From Actinomycetes bacterium (GTDB taxonomy: Bacteria > Actinomycetota > Coriobacteriia > Anaerosomatales > Anaerosomataceae), in the NCBI GenBank assembly GCA_021850085.1, contig JAJZRZ010000023.1:1-13622 (forward strand): 13,622 nucleotides of DNA. Direction: 5' to 3'. Position 1 is the first letter of the stretch; each line of letters starts with the position of its first letter. Shown here in pieces: positions 6,377 through 13,622 of the stretch. The translations under genes were made by a program, and so were the position numbers. Below the pieces are notes generated by a model. That model saw nothing but the letters and a program-made list of their open reading frames with translations, was not told where the DNA came from and ran no database searches.

Positions 6377-7572
6377 CGGCGGTCCGCATCCGACCCGAGA
6401 GTGGCGCGCAACGTCACCCTCTCCTCGCCCCTCACGATCTCCACGGCGACCACGTCCCCGATCTGATGCGACCGGACCGCGGCGAACACGTCCTCGACAC
6501 CCTCGACGCGGATGTCCCCGATGCGCACGATGATGTCGCCCGCCTCAATCCCCGCCTGCTCGGCGGGAGAACCGGGCGAGACGTTGTCTACGAGCGCCCC
6601 AGAGTCGACCGACAGATCGAAACGACCCGCTATCGCGGGACTTATCGTCATCGTCGAGACACCCAGGAACGGGTGGATGGCCTCCCCTGTGGCGATGAGG
6701 TCGTCCGCTATCTGGCGCGCATAGTCCACCGGGATCGCGAAGCCCACCCCCGCCGACTGCGCCGTTCCGCCGGTTTGGATGAGCGTGTTGATGCCGATGA
6801 GCCGTCCCTGCGCGTCGGTGAGGGCGCCGCCCGAGTTGCCCGGGTTGATGGCCGCATCGGTCTGGATGAGACTCGTGTACGCGGTCACCGCGGCACCGGC
6901 CCGTTCGGCAAGGCTCGAGCGGCCGAGGGCGGAAACGATGCCCGTGGTGACGCTCTGGTCGAGACCGAACGGGCTGCCGATGGCCACGACCGGCTGTCCG
7001 ACCCTGAGCTCGTCGGACGAGCCGAATTCGATGGCGGGAAGCCCGGTGCGCTCGACCTTGATCACCGCGAGGTCGCTTGAAGGATCGCGCCCCACGACGG
7101 TGGCGGGCAACTCCTCCACCCCGACCGAGACGATGAGCGTCTCGGCATCGGCGATCACGTGGTCGTTGGTGAGGATGTAGCCGTCCGAACGGATGATGAC
7201 GCCGCTCCCATTGCCCACCACCTGGGTGACGAGCCGCCCGGTGAAGGGATCACGCGCGACGGCCTCGACCCCGATGTTGACGACCGACGGCGTGACTTTC
7301 TCGGCCACGGCCTCGGCGAAACCGATCTCGTCCGTGGTCCGTATGATCACCTCGGCGTCGGCGGACTCACGTTGGGGTTGCTCCGAGCCCGGCACGCCCC
7401 ACACGAGCATGGCGGCCACCATCACGATGCCCGCGCCGGCAAGCGAGCCGAACAGCGCCGACACGAGCGACAGGAGGCACCCGCTACCCGTCTTGCGCGT
7501 GGGAAGCCCCACCGCCGGTGGCCCCGGCTCGTCGGATGCCGACGGCTGAGACCCGGATCCCGGCATCGCCAT
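6373..7572 (-). CDS. HtrA/DegP-like membrane-anchored serine protease with PDZ domain
   Basis: Trypsin-like serine protease of the HtrA family (S1C), involved in degrading or refolding damaged envelope proteins. With the ATG at 7572 the product has 399 residues: a Gly/Pro/Ser-rich cytoplasmic tail (1-30), one hydrophobic membrane anchor (about 31-60), a short linker, the protease domain (about 85-290) and one PDZ domain (about 301-395). The catalytic triad is complete: His138 in TNDHV, Asp167 in SSDLAV and Ser247 in GNSGG. The active site should face the outside of the membrane. The start was chosen because GAGAGG (7580-7585) lies seven bases upstream and because an earlier ATG at 7671 would reach into nuoN. 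An ATG at 7566 is also possible. The gene follows nuoN by 46 bases and overlaps the rlmH start by four bases. Which HtrA paralogue it is cannot be decided here. Confidence 0.95.
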   Translation of the reverse strand: MAMPGSGSQPSASDEPGPPAVGLPTRKTGSGCLLSLVSALFGSLAGAGIVMVAAMLVWGVPGSEQPQRESADAEVIIRTTDEIGFAEAVAEKVTPSVVNIGVEAVARDPFTGRLVTQVVGNGSGVIIRSDGYILTNDHVIADAETLIVSVGVEELPATVVGRDPSSDLAVIKVERTGLPAIEFGSSDELRVGQPVVAIGSPFGLDQSVTTGIVSALGRSSLAERAGAAVTAYTSLIQTDAAINPGNSGGALTDAQGRLIGINTLIQTGGTAQSAGVGFAIPVDYARQIADDLIATGEAIHPFLGVSTMTISPAIAGRFDLSVDSGALVDNVSPGSPAEQAGIEAGDIIVRIGDIRVEGVEDVFAAVRSHQIGDVVAVEIVRGEERVTLRATLGSDADRR

Positions 7573-7590
7573 CACGCCACCTCTCTTCTC

Positions 7591-7606
7591 CGGCACGAGC
7601 GTGCCG
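7591..7606 (-). terminator. Short GC hairpin between nuoN and htrA
   Basis: An almost perfect inverted repeat with a 7-base arm, CGGCACG/CGTGCCG and a two-base centre (in practice a 5-6 bp stem), lies 12 bases after the nuoN stop and before the htrA ribosome site. On the minus strand it is not followed by a U run, so it is not a classical intrinsic terminator. It could attenuate read-through, protect the nuo mRNA 3' end, or be chance. It is the only such element seen in this otherwise tightly packed run. Confidence 0.35.
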
Positions 7607-7618
7607 TTGTCACTTTGT

Positions 7619-9013
7619 CTACCCAAACAGCGGGGCAAGCGCCACCGCCACGTCCCGGAAGCGCAGTTCAAGCAGACCGAGAAGCGGCGATGCGAAGAGG
7701 CCCAGCGCGAGGACGATCAGCGTGGCGATGGCGAACGTGGCCGCAGCCGGCACGTTGCGCGGAGGCACCGGCGCATCCGAACGCTCGCCGAAGAACACCC
7801 GCCGCACGACCCGGAAGTAGTAGCCGGCGGACACGACGCTCATCGCGATGGCCACGAGCACGGGCCACAGCTGACCGCCGCTCACGGCCGAGGTGAACAG
7901 ATACAGCTTGCCGAAGAAGCCTGCCATCGGCGGGATACCCACAAGCGACAGCAGCCACACCAAGGACGCCCACGCGAGAGCCGGCCGTCGAGCGGCGAGC
8001 CCGGCAAGGTCGTCGAGCGCGACCCCCTCCTCGGCACCCAGCAGCATGATGGCCATTGACGGGACGGCGTAGGCGAGCGCGTAGAACACCGCCGCCGTTC
8101 CTCCGGATGCCCCTGAGGACAAGGCGAGCAGAAGATAGCCGGTGTGCGCCACCCCCGAGTAGGCCATGAGCCGGCGAAGGTCGCTTTGCGGGAACGCGGC
8201 CAGATTACCGACCAGCATGGAGAGGACCGCGGCGGCGACCACCACGGTCGCCGTGTCCGGCGAGGCCGGAAGCGCGCCGAGGAGCTGCGCTAGCGCGATC
8301 GTGCCGGCCAGCTTCGGCACGGTTGAGACGTAGGCGACCGACGGAGCCTGCGCGCCCTCGTACGCATCCGGCGTCCAGTAGTGGAACGGTGTGGCCGACA
8401 GCTTGGCGAACATGCCGACGAGCACCAGGACGACGGAGACCTGCAGGAGCGCGCCCGGGGGCGCAGAGGAGAGGGCGGCGTAAGAAGTGGAGCCGGCGAC
8501 GCCGTACACGAACGAGAGGCCGTACAGCATGACCAGGCTTGTGAGCATCGACAGAAGGAAGTACTTGAGCGCACCCTCGAGCCCGCGTGCGTCGGTGCGA
8601 CGGTAGCCCATCAGAACGTACGCCGGCATCGTGGAAAGCTCGAGTGAGATGAACAGCACGATGATGTCTTGGGCCGAGACCATCAGCATCCCGCCGAGGG
8701 ACGAGAGCAGCGCGAACGCCGCCGCCTCGCGCGAGCGGTCCGCGCCGAGGCCGCGCCCGGCCACCCACAGCAGCCACAGTGCGGTGAGGCTCGCGATCGA
8801 CGCGCGGCCGAAGACCGCCACGGCGTCCAGCTCCATCACGCCGCCGAACAGCTCGCCGGAGGGACCGATGAGCGCGACGGCAACCGCGGCCGCAAGGGCG
8901 CATCCCGCGCCGAGCCACGGCCCGAGGCGGCGCTCATCGGCACCCGCGAACAGCGCGGCGAGCGCCCCCGCAAGCACGAGGAACTCGGGGATGAGGGCTG
9001 CGAGCTCGGTCAT
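7619..9013 (-). CDS. nuoN: NADH-quinone oxidoreductase subunit N
   Basis: Antiporter-like membrane subunit of respiratory Complex I that takes part in proton translocation. The 464-residue product is hydrophobic throughout, with about 14 membrane helices, slightly shorter than many NuoN proteins. Residues typical of the proton channel are visible: Glu125 in FISLELSTMP, Lys150 in GALKYF, Lys204 with His211 in FAKLSATPFHYW, and Lys234 in TVPKLAG. A later lysine lies in AGFFGKLYLF. The sequence SATPFHYWTPDAYEGA is characteristic of NuoN rather than NuoL or NuoM. The ATG directly abuts the nuoM stop (TAGATG), with only a weak GGGCGG ribosome site inside the end of nuoM, so translation is probably coupled. 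It is the last gene of the nuo run. Confidence 0.96.
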   Translation of the reverse strand: MTELAALIPEFLVLAGALAALFAGADERRLGPWLGAGCALAAAVAVALIGPSGELFGGVMELDAVAVFGRASIASLTALWLLWVAGRGLGADRSREAAAFALLSSLGGMLMVSAQDIIVLFISLELSTMPAYVLMGYRRTDARGLEGALKYFLLSMLTSLVMLYGLSFVYGVAGSTSYAALSSAPPGALLQVSVVLVLVGMFAKLSATPFHYWTPDAYEGAQAPSVAYVSTVPKLAGTIALAQLLGALPASPDTATVVVAAAVLSMLVGNLAAFPQSDLRRLMAYSGVAHTGYLLLALSSGASGGTAAVFYALAYAVPSMAIMLLGAEEGVALDDLAGLAARRPALAWASLVWLLSLVGIPPMAGFFGKLYLFTSAVSGGQLWPVLVAIAMSVVSAGYYFRVVRRVFFGERSDAPVPPRNVPAAATFAIATLIVLALGLFASPLLGLLELRFRDVAVALAPLFG

Positions 9014-10480
9014 CTAGATGCCGCCCATCAGGGCGAGGATCGTCTGAACCGGGCCGTCGGTGAAACGCAGGAGGGAGTCCCAGTACACGCCGACGATCAG
9101 CGTCAGGGCGACGAGCGGCATCAGTACCGCCACCTCGGTCCGCGTGAGGTCGCCGATCGGAGCGACCGCCTCACTCGGCGTGCCGAGCACCACGCGTTGC
9201 ACGAGCCACAACATGTACGCGGCTGCCAGCAGCACGCCCGCGGCCGAGATGATCACCCAGCCGGGCCACAGGTGGGACGACCAAGCGCCGAGCAGGCTCA
9301 GGAACTCGCCGACGAAGCCCGAGAGCCCAGGGAGCCCGAGCGAGGCGAAGGATGCGAACGCGAGCAGCCCCGCAGCCACGGGGACCTTCGATGAGAGGCC
9401 GGAGACCTCGGAGATGGTGCGCGTATGGGTGCGCTCGTAGACCATACCCACCAAGAAGAAGAGCATCCCCGTGACCACGCCGTGGCTGAACATCACCGCA
9501 ACCGCCCCGTTGAGTCCCGCGGGCGTGAGAGACGCGATCCCGAGCATCACGAAGCCCATGTGCGACACCGAAGAGTACGCGACGAGCTTCTTCATGTCGG
9601 TTTGCGCGAAGGCGAGCGCGGCACCGTAGACTATCGAGACCGCCGCGAGCGCAGCGATGAAGCCGCTCCACTCACGAGCCGCGTCGGGCAGGATCGGCAG
9701 CGAGATCCGTAGGAAGCCGTAAGAGCCCATCTTGAGCAAGATGCCGGCGAGAAGGACCGACGCAGCGGTCGGCGCCTCCACGTGCGCGTCCGGAAGCCAG
9801 GTGTGCAGGGGGAAGACCGGCACCTTCACAGCGAAGCCCAGGAAGAAGGCGGCGAACACCCACCACTGGAAGTTCGCGGGCAGACCGCCGGCCTCGGCCA
9901 TCACCAGCATGTCGAACGTCCCGGTCTGAAGGTAGAGCGCGATGATGCCAACCAGCATGAACACGCTGCCCAAGAGCGTGTAGAGGAAGAACTTGATCGC
10001 GGCGTACTCGCGACGCGGACCGCCCCAGGTGCCGATGAGGAAGTACATCGGGACGAGCACGAGCTCCCAGAACACGTAGAAGAGAACGAAATCCATCGCC
10101 ACGAACACGCCGTTCATGCCGACTTCGAGCAAAAGGAGCATGGAGAACCACAGCGCCGGCTTCTTCTCGGTACGCCACGAAGCCACGATCGCGAGCACCG
10201 TGAGCAGCGCGGAGAGCAGCAGCATGGACAGCGACATGCCGTCCACCGACAGGTGGTACGTGATGCCCACCTGCGGCACCCACGGCACCTTCTCGGCGAA
10301 CTGCATCCCGGCGGACGTGTCGAACCCGGCGACCAGAAGCGCGACGAGCGCGAGGTCCACCACCGCGACGACCATCGCCGTCATCCGGACCGCGGACGCG
10401 CGCTTGTCGCCGAGCAGCGCCACGGCGACGGCGCCGAGCAACGGCAGGAAAACGATGAGGGTCAGCAGAGGGAACTGCAC
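9014..10480 (-). CDS. nuoM: NADH-quinone oxidoreductase subunit M
   Basis: Second antiporter-like membrane subunit of Complex I, placed between NuoN and NuoL in the membrane arm. The 488 residues match the usual length. The SVDGMSLSM segment at 78-86 is typical. Key charged residues of the proton path are Glu139 in FWELVLVPMYF, Lys219 in AVKVPVFPLHTWLPDAH, and Lys250 in LLKMGSYGFLR; the first two correspond to the essential Glu144 and Lys234 of Escherichia coli NuoM. The start is GTG at 10480, one base after the nuoL stop, with AAAGGGG six to seven bases upstream inside the last codons of nuoL. About 14 transmembrane helices are expected. The gene ends directly at the nuoN ATG. Confidence 0.97.
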   Translation of the reverse strand: MQFPLLTLIVFLPLLGAVAVALLGDKRASAVRMTAMVVAVVDLALVALLVAGFDTSAGMQFAEKVPWVPQVGITYHLSVDGMSLSMLLLSALLTVLAIVASWRTEKKPALWFSMLLLLEVGMNGVFVAMDFVLFYVFWELVLVPMYFLIGTWGGPRREYAAIKFFLYTLLGSVFMLVGIIALYLQTGTFDMLVMAEAGGLPANFQWWVFAAFFLGFAVKVPVFPLHTWLPDAHVEAPTAASVLLAGILLKMGSYGFLRISLPILPDAAREWSGFIAALAAVSIVYGAALAFAQTDMKKLVAYSSVSHMGFVMLGIASLTPAGLNGAVAVMFSHGVVTGMLFFLVGMVYERTHTRTISEVSGLSSKVPVAAGLLAFASFASLGLPGLSGFVGEFLSLLGAWSSHLWPGWVIISAAGVLLAAAYMLWLVQRVVLGTPSEAVAPIGDLTRTEVAVLMPLVALTLIVGVYWDSLLRFTDGPVQTILALMGGI

Positions 10481-10481
10481 G

Positions 10482-12386
10482 CTATGCCCCTTTCACCAGG
10501 ATGAAGATGACGAGGAGCACCACGGCTCCGGCCACGAGCGTCTGATAGCCGCGGACGCGGCCAGACTGGAGCGCACGGACCCGCGCACCGGCGGCCTTCA
10601 CGACCGCGGCTGTCCCATTCACGAGCCCGTCGATCACCGTCACGTCGAACGCACGGCCGGCGTCCGACATGCGTACCCACAGCTTGGCTGCGCCGTTGAC
10701 CGCACCATCGACCACGTGTGCGTCGAAGCGTCCGAGAGCGTGGGTCGCGGCTATGTACGGTCTGACGAGGAAGTGCTCGTAGGTGAGGTCGAGATAGAGC
10801 TTGTTGGCCAGCACCCCGTACACGTTAGCGTACCGCTGCTTGAGCGCCCTCGTGTTCACCACCTGGGTGGTTCTGCCGTACACGAACCACCCGAGCACCA
10901 TGCCCGCGACCGCGACAGCCGTGGACGTTCCGGCGAGCAACGGGTCGGGCCACGGGATCTTGTAGCCGAGGTAGTCGCCCAAGACCGGACCGAAGAAGCC
11001 GATCACGGCCGTGATCGCCGCAAGCGCGACCATCGGCACGAGCATGGAGCGGTGGCCCTCGCGCAGCTCGGCCTGTTGAGTGGGGCCCGTGAACACGCGG
11101 AACCACAGCCGGGCTACGTAGAAAGCAGTCACGAAAACAGCCACCAGCGCAAAGCCGAGGGCCACGTACTGGTGCTCGTGATACAGCACCGTGAGGATCT
11201 CGTCTTTGGACCAGAACCCTGAGAACGGGACGATACCCGCGAGCGCGAGCGCGCCGGCACCGAAGGCGATCGAGGTCGTGGGGAGACGCTTGGCGAGCCC
11301 ACCCATCTGCCGCATGTCCTGCGTATGCGCGGCGTGGATGATCACGCCGGCGCCCAGGAAGAGCAGCGACTTGAAGTAGGCGTGAGTCACGAGGTGGTAC
11401 AACCCCGCGGTCGCGTTCCCGGCTCCGAGCGCGATGAACATGAAGCCGAGCTGGCTTACGGTGGAGTACGCGAGCACCTTCTTGATGTCGTGCTGGACCG
11501 CCGCGAGCAGGCCCGCCAGGATCGCGGTGGCGAGCCCCACCACGAGGGTGACGGTGAGCGCCACGCCGCTCGCCTCGAAGACGGGAAACGCACGCACCAC
11601 GAGGAACACGCCGGCGGCCACCATCGTCGCGGCGTGGATGAGCGCGGAGGCCGGCGTGGGACCGGCCATCGCATCAGGCAGCCAGACGTGCAGCGGGAAC
11701 TGCGCCGACTTGCCCATCGCGCCGAACAGCAGCAGGAGGGCCACGGTGGTAGCCGCTTCCGCGCTCCATTCGTGCGCGTACAGCACCGTCGCGAAATCGA
11801 AGGCGCCGACCTCGGCGAACATCACGGCAAGCCCGAGCATGAAGCCGATGTCGCCCACGCGTGTGGTGAGAAACGCCTTCATCGAGGCCTGGCGCGGCGC
11901 CTCCTGCTCGTGCCAGAAGCCGATGAGCAGAAACGAGCACAGGCCCATGATCTCCCAGCTCATGAACAGGCCGAGGAAGTTGTCCGAGAGCACGAGCGCG
12001 AGCATCGCCGCCGTGAACAGGGACAGGACCGCGTAATACCAGCCGATCCGGTCCTCGCGGTGCATGTACCCGAGCGAATAGACCTGCACAGCCAAGCCCA
12101 CCACGGTCACGACCAGCAGCATGACCGCCGAGGCGGGCTCGAGCTGGAAGCCGAGCGAAAGCGCGGTCTCGCCGATGCGGGCGAGCACGAACGAGGCGTG
12201 GTATGCGGGCTCCTCGGCGTAACCTCCCGGCCAGACCGCGGCGAACGCCGCGATCGACAGAAGCAGCGATCCTCCCGCCGCGGCCACCGCGAGCGGGACG
12301 AGCCGGTTGCGCGTGGCGCGGGACAGCGGCGCGAGCACCGCGAAGGCGAGCGCCGGGAGTGCGGGGATGGCGAGGACATACGTCAT
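10482..12386 (-). CDS. nuoL: NADH-quinone oxidoreductase subunit L
   Basis: Distal antiporter-like subunit of Complex I, which also carries the long lateral helix lying along the membrane arm. The 634 residues are in the normal range. Diagnostic features are Glu145 in SWEIMGLCSFLLIGF, Asp179 in RVGDIGFMLG, Lys226 in MGKSAQFPLHVWLPDAM, the AGPTPASALIHAATMV block at 241-256, and FSGFWSKDEIL further on. The C-terminal 150 residues hold the amphipathic region and a final membrane helix ending in LVKGA, as in full-length NuoL. The ATG at 12386 has GAGGGGG seven bases upstream, built from the last codons of nuoK; the nuoK stop lies four bases before the start. The C-terminus also carries the nuoM ribosome site. 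Confidence 0.97.
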   Translation of the reverse strand: MTYVLAIPALPALAFAVLAPLSRATRNRLVPLAVAAAGGSLLLSIAAFAAVWPGGYAEEPAYHASFVLARIGETALSLGFQLEPASAVMLLVVTVVGLAVQVYSLGYMHREDRIGWYYAVLSLFTAAMLALVLSDNFLGLFMSWEIMGLCSFLLIGFWHEQEAPRQASMKAFLTTRVGDIGFMLGLAVMFAEVGAFDFATVLYAHEWSAEAATTVALLLLFGAMGKSAQFPLHVWLPDAMAGPTPASALIHAATMVAAGVFLVVRAFPVFEASGVALTVTLVVGLATAILAGLLAAVQHDIKKVLAYSTVSQLGFMFIALGAGNATAGLYHLVTHAYFKSLLFLGAGVIIHAAHTQDMRQMGGLAKRLPTTSIAFGAGALALAGIVPFSGFWSKDEILTVLYHEHQYVALGFALVAVFVTAFYVARLWFRVFTGPTQQAELREGHRSMLVPMVALAAITAVIGFFGPVLGDYLGYKIPWPDPLLAGTSTAVAVAGMVLGWFVYGRTTQVVNTRALKQRYANVYGVLANKLYLDLTYEHFLVRPYIAATHALGRFDAHVVDGAVNGAAKLWVRMSDAGRAFDVTVIDGLVNGTAAVVKAAGARVRALQSGRVRGYQTLVAGAVVLLVIFILVKGA

Positions 12387-12390
12387 TCGG

Positions 12391-12702
12391 CTACCCCCTC
12401 AGCTCCTGGACGGCATCCAGCTCGACGCTGCGCCTGCTGCGGTAGATCGCCAGCACCAGCGCCAGCCCCAAGCCGATCTCGGCGGCGGAGACCACCATCG
12501 AGAAGACCGCGAAGATCTGGCCGTCCATGGACACGGGTGTGAGGAAGCGCGAGAGCGCGACGAGGTTGATGTTGACCGCATTGGCCATGAGCTCGAGCGA
12601 CATGAGCACGTGCACGGCGTTCCTGCGCGAAAGGGCGCCGTACAACCCGATGCTGAAAAGAAGTGCGGCAAGCACGAGCAGATGGGTGAGCCCGACCGCC
12701 AT
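12391..12702 (-). CDS. nuoK: NADH-quinone oxidoreductase subunit K
   Basis: Small three-helix membrane subunit of Complex I that links the quinone-site end of the membrane arm to the antiporter subunits. The 103 residues match the family length. The two buried glutamates known to be important in E. coli (Glu36 and Glu72) are present here as Glu37 in MSLELMANAVNIN and Glu75 in AAEIGLGLALV. The GQIFAVFSMVVSAAE segment is typical. The ATG at 12702 directly abuts the nuoJ stop (TAGATG) with only a weak ribosome site (GGTGACGAG region), suggesting coupling to nuoJ. Its last codons (CTGAGGGGG) provide the ribosome site for nuoL. Confidence 0.97.
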   Translation of the reverse strand: MAVGLTHLLVLAALLFSIGLYGALSRRNAVHVLMSLELMANAVNINLVALSRFLTPVSMDGQIFAVFSMVVSAAEIGLGLALVLAIYRSRRSVELDAVQELRG

Positions 12703-13200
12703 CTACTCGTCACCGCCCGTCCACCACACGGCGCCCACAAGCGCCACCAGCAGCACGAGCGAGGCGATCTCGAACGGCAGCGCCCACGTGGTGAACATCT
12801 CTATGCCGAACGTCTCGATCCCAGGGACCTCGTCGGGCATCGGGGCTATCGCAGGCCGGAAGTGTGCGAGCGCAAGAAGCAGCGATCCGCCGAAGAACGC
12901 TGCGAGTGCGAGCGAACCCCACGCGGGCGGATACGGACGGATGGCGTCCTCCCGCCTTCGCAGCGTGAGCATCACCGTGAACAGCGTGAGCACGGCCACC
13001 GCGCCTGCGTAGACCAAGACCTGCACGAGGGCGAGGAACTCGGCCGACAGCAGCAGGTAGATGCCTGCCGTGGCGACCATGACCTCTAGCAGCCAAAACG
13101 CCGCGTGCACGACATTGCGGGTGGCCATCATCGCCACGGCGCCGCCGACCGCCGCGAAAGCGAGCAGGTAGAACGCCGGAGCGGAGAGCGTCTCAGACAC
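12703..13200 (-). CDS. nuoJ: NADH-quinone oxidoreductase subunit J
   Basis: Five-helix membrane subunit of Complex I next to NuoH and NuoK; its third helix is known to rearrange during turnover. I start it at the GTG at 13200, giving 165 residues, because a full AGAAGGAGG ribosome site (13209-13217) lies eight bases upstream. The longer frame from 13308 would only add an arginine/proline-rich tail that overlaps nuoI. Conserved features are NVVHAAFWLL at 29-38 and the block AEFLALVQVLVYAGAVAVL at 53-71, with Glu54 and the conserved Tyr64. A charged loop (RRREDAIRPYPP) follows at 81-92. The start overlaps the end of nuoI by eight bases (GTGTCTGA), and the stop abuts the nuoK ATG. Confidence 0.95.
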   Translation of the reverse strand: MSETLSAPAFYLLAFAAVGGAVAMMATRNVVHAAFWLLEVMVATAGIYLLLSAEFLALVQVLVYAGAVAVLTLFTVMLTLRRREDAIRPYPPAWGSLALAAFFGGSLLLALAHFRPAIAPMPDEVPGIETFGIEMFTTWALPFEIASLVLLVALVGAVWWTGGDE

Positions 13201-13622
13201 CGGCCTCGCCTCCTTCTGGGGGAGCCGGGGGCGCCCCGGCGGCCGACGCGGACGCAGGCGCATCGGCGGCTTCACGCTCCGCCTTGTGGCGGGCAGTCGA
13301 GGCGGCATCCACGTTCTCGAGCAGGTTCTCGTTGAGCGCGGCGCGATCGGTTGTGGCCAGTTCGTACTCGTGGCTCATGCAGATGGCGTCGAACGGACAG
13401 CTCTCCACGCACAGACCGCACATCATGCACGCGCCCAACTCGTAGGAGAACCGGTCTATGTGCTTGCTCTTGTCCTCGCGCGTCTCGACGTCCAAGCCGA
13501 GGATGTGGTCGGGGCACACGCGCACGCAGGCAAGGCACGCCGTACACCGCGGAGTGCCGTCCGAGAAGTACTTCGGCCGTACGGCCCAGCGCGAGCGTTC
13601 TGGCAGTTCGAGCTTCTTGTAC
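13193..13622 (-). CDS. nuoI: NADH-quinone oxidoreductase subunit I (N-terminus beyond right edge)
   Basis: Ferredoxin-like peripheral-arm subunit of Complex I that carries two [4Fe-4S] clusters (N6a and N6b) and passes electrons toward N2 and quinone. The window holds the last 142 codons; the start lies beyond the right edge. Both cluster motifs are intact: CTACLACVRVCP (residues 26-37 of the visible part) and CMMCGLCVESCP (65-76), each C-x2-C-x2-C-x3-C-P, separated by the typical spacer. RWAVRPKYF before the first motif is also family-like. After the conserved SHEYELATTDR segment, the C-terminus runs into a low-complexity Ala/Pro/Gly/Glu tail of about 30 residues that contains the nuoJ ribosome site. 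An ORF beginning at the GTG at 13525 would miss most of the first cluster and is not the true start. Confidence 0.95.
   Translation of the reverse strand, partial: YKKLELPERSRWAVRPKYFSDGTPRCTACLACVRVCPDHILGLDVETREDKSKHIDRFSYELGACMMCGLCVESCPFDAICMSHEYELATTDRAALNENLLENVDAASTARHKAEREAADAPASASAAGAPPAPPEGGEAGV
13209..13217 (-). promoter_or_regulatory. Strong ribosome binding site of nuoJ
   Basis: The minus strand reads AGAAGGAGG, almost fully complementary to the 16S rRNA 3' end, eight bases before the GTG start of nuoJ and inside the last codons of nuoI. It is the strongest such site in the window and decides the nuoJ start over the upstream ATG at 13308. Confidence 0.85.

Noticed and set aside
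7470..7490. A lipobox-like GSGC in the HtrA N-terminus (Cys32)
   Set aside because: The hydrophobic stretch follows rather than precedes the cysteine, so it is a membrane anchor, not a lipoprotein signal.
7573..7671. Upstream extension of the htrA protease to an ATG at 7671
   Set aside because: It would overlap nuoN by 53 bases and add a non-conserved segment; a ribosome site fits the ATG at 7572.
13201..13308. Longer nuoJ starting at the ATG at 13308
   Set aside because: It would add 36 Arg/Pro-rich residues lying out of frame over nuoI, and a near-perfect ribosome site points to the GTG at 13200.

Overview
The window is a dense, high-GC (roughly two thirds G+C by eye) bacterial chromosome segment of housekeeping genes, almost all on the minus strand. 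The order argS-lysA-hom-thrB, the heavy use of GTG starts and the GC-rich codon use point to an Actinomycetota bacterium. A deep-branching or environmental lineage would fit, but the sequence alone does not settle the class. I see no insertion sequence, phage gene, CRISPR array, tRNA or rRNA.

Layout, read in the direction of transcription (from high to low coordinates): the distal half of a respiratory Complex I operon comes first. It runs nuoI (cut by the right edge), nuoJ, nuoK, nuoL, nuoM, nuoN (13622 down to 7619), with junctions that overlap or are only a few bases apart. After a 46-base gap holding a short hairpin come a membrane-anchored HtrA-type serine protease (7572-6373), the 23S rRNA methyltransferase gene rlmH (6376-5912), and a small protein that looks like the zinc-dependent phospholipase C / S1-P1 nuclease fold (5909-5436). 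These three are also tightly coupled. The only plus-strand gene, a 77-residue protein of unknown function (5269-5502), converges on that last gene and overlaps its 3' end by 67 bases.

A 194-base non-coding stretch (5075-5268) separates this block from the amino-acid block: argS (5074-3341), lysA (3276-1915), hom (1842-556) and thrB (551 to the left edge, partial). Lysine (LysA) and threonine/methionine (Hom, ThrB) are the two branches of the aspartate pathway. The argS-lysA and hom-thrB pairings are known from actinobacteria such as Corynebacterium.

Working together: the Nuo subunits form the membrane arm of the proton-pumping NADH:quinone oxidoreductase, with NuoI carrying two [4Fe-4S] clusters of the peripheral arm. 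The HtrA protease probably does envelope protein quality control. RlmH modifies the ribosome. The left block makes lysine, homoserine and O-phosphohomoserine, and charges tRNA-Arg.

I did not find a clearly new system. The points most worth a second look are the metal-site-bearing small protein coupled to rlmH, its antisense overlap with the unknown 77-residue gene, a four-cysteine cluster between the catalytic and ACT regions of Hom, and a repeated extended -10 motif before argS and lysA. Promoter and hairpin calls are low-confidence readings by eye.
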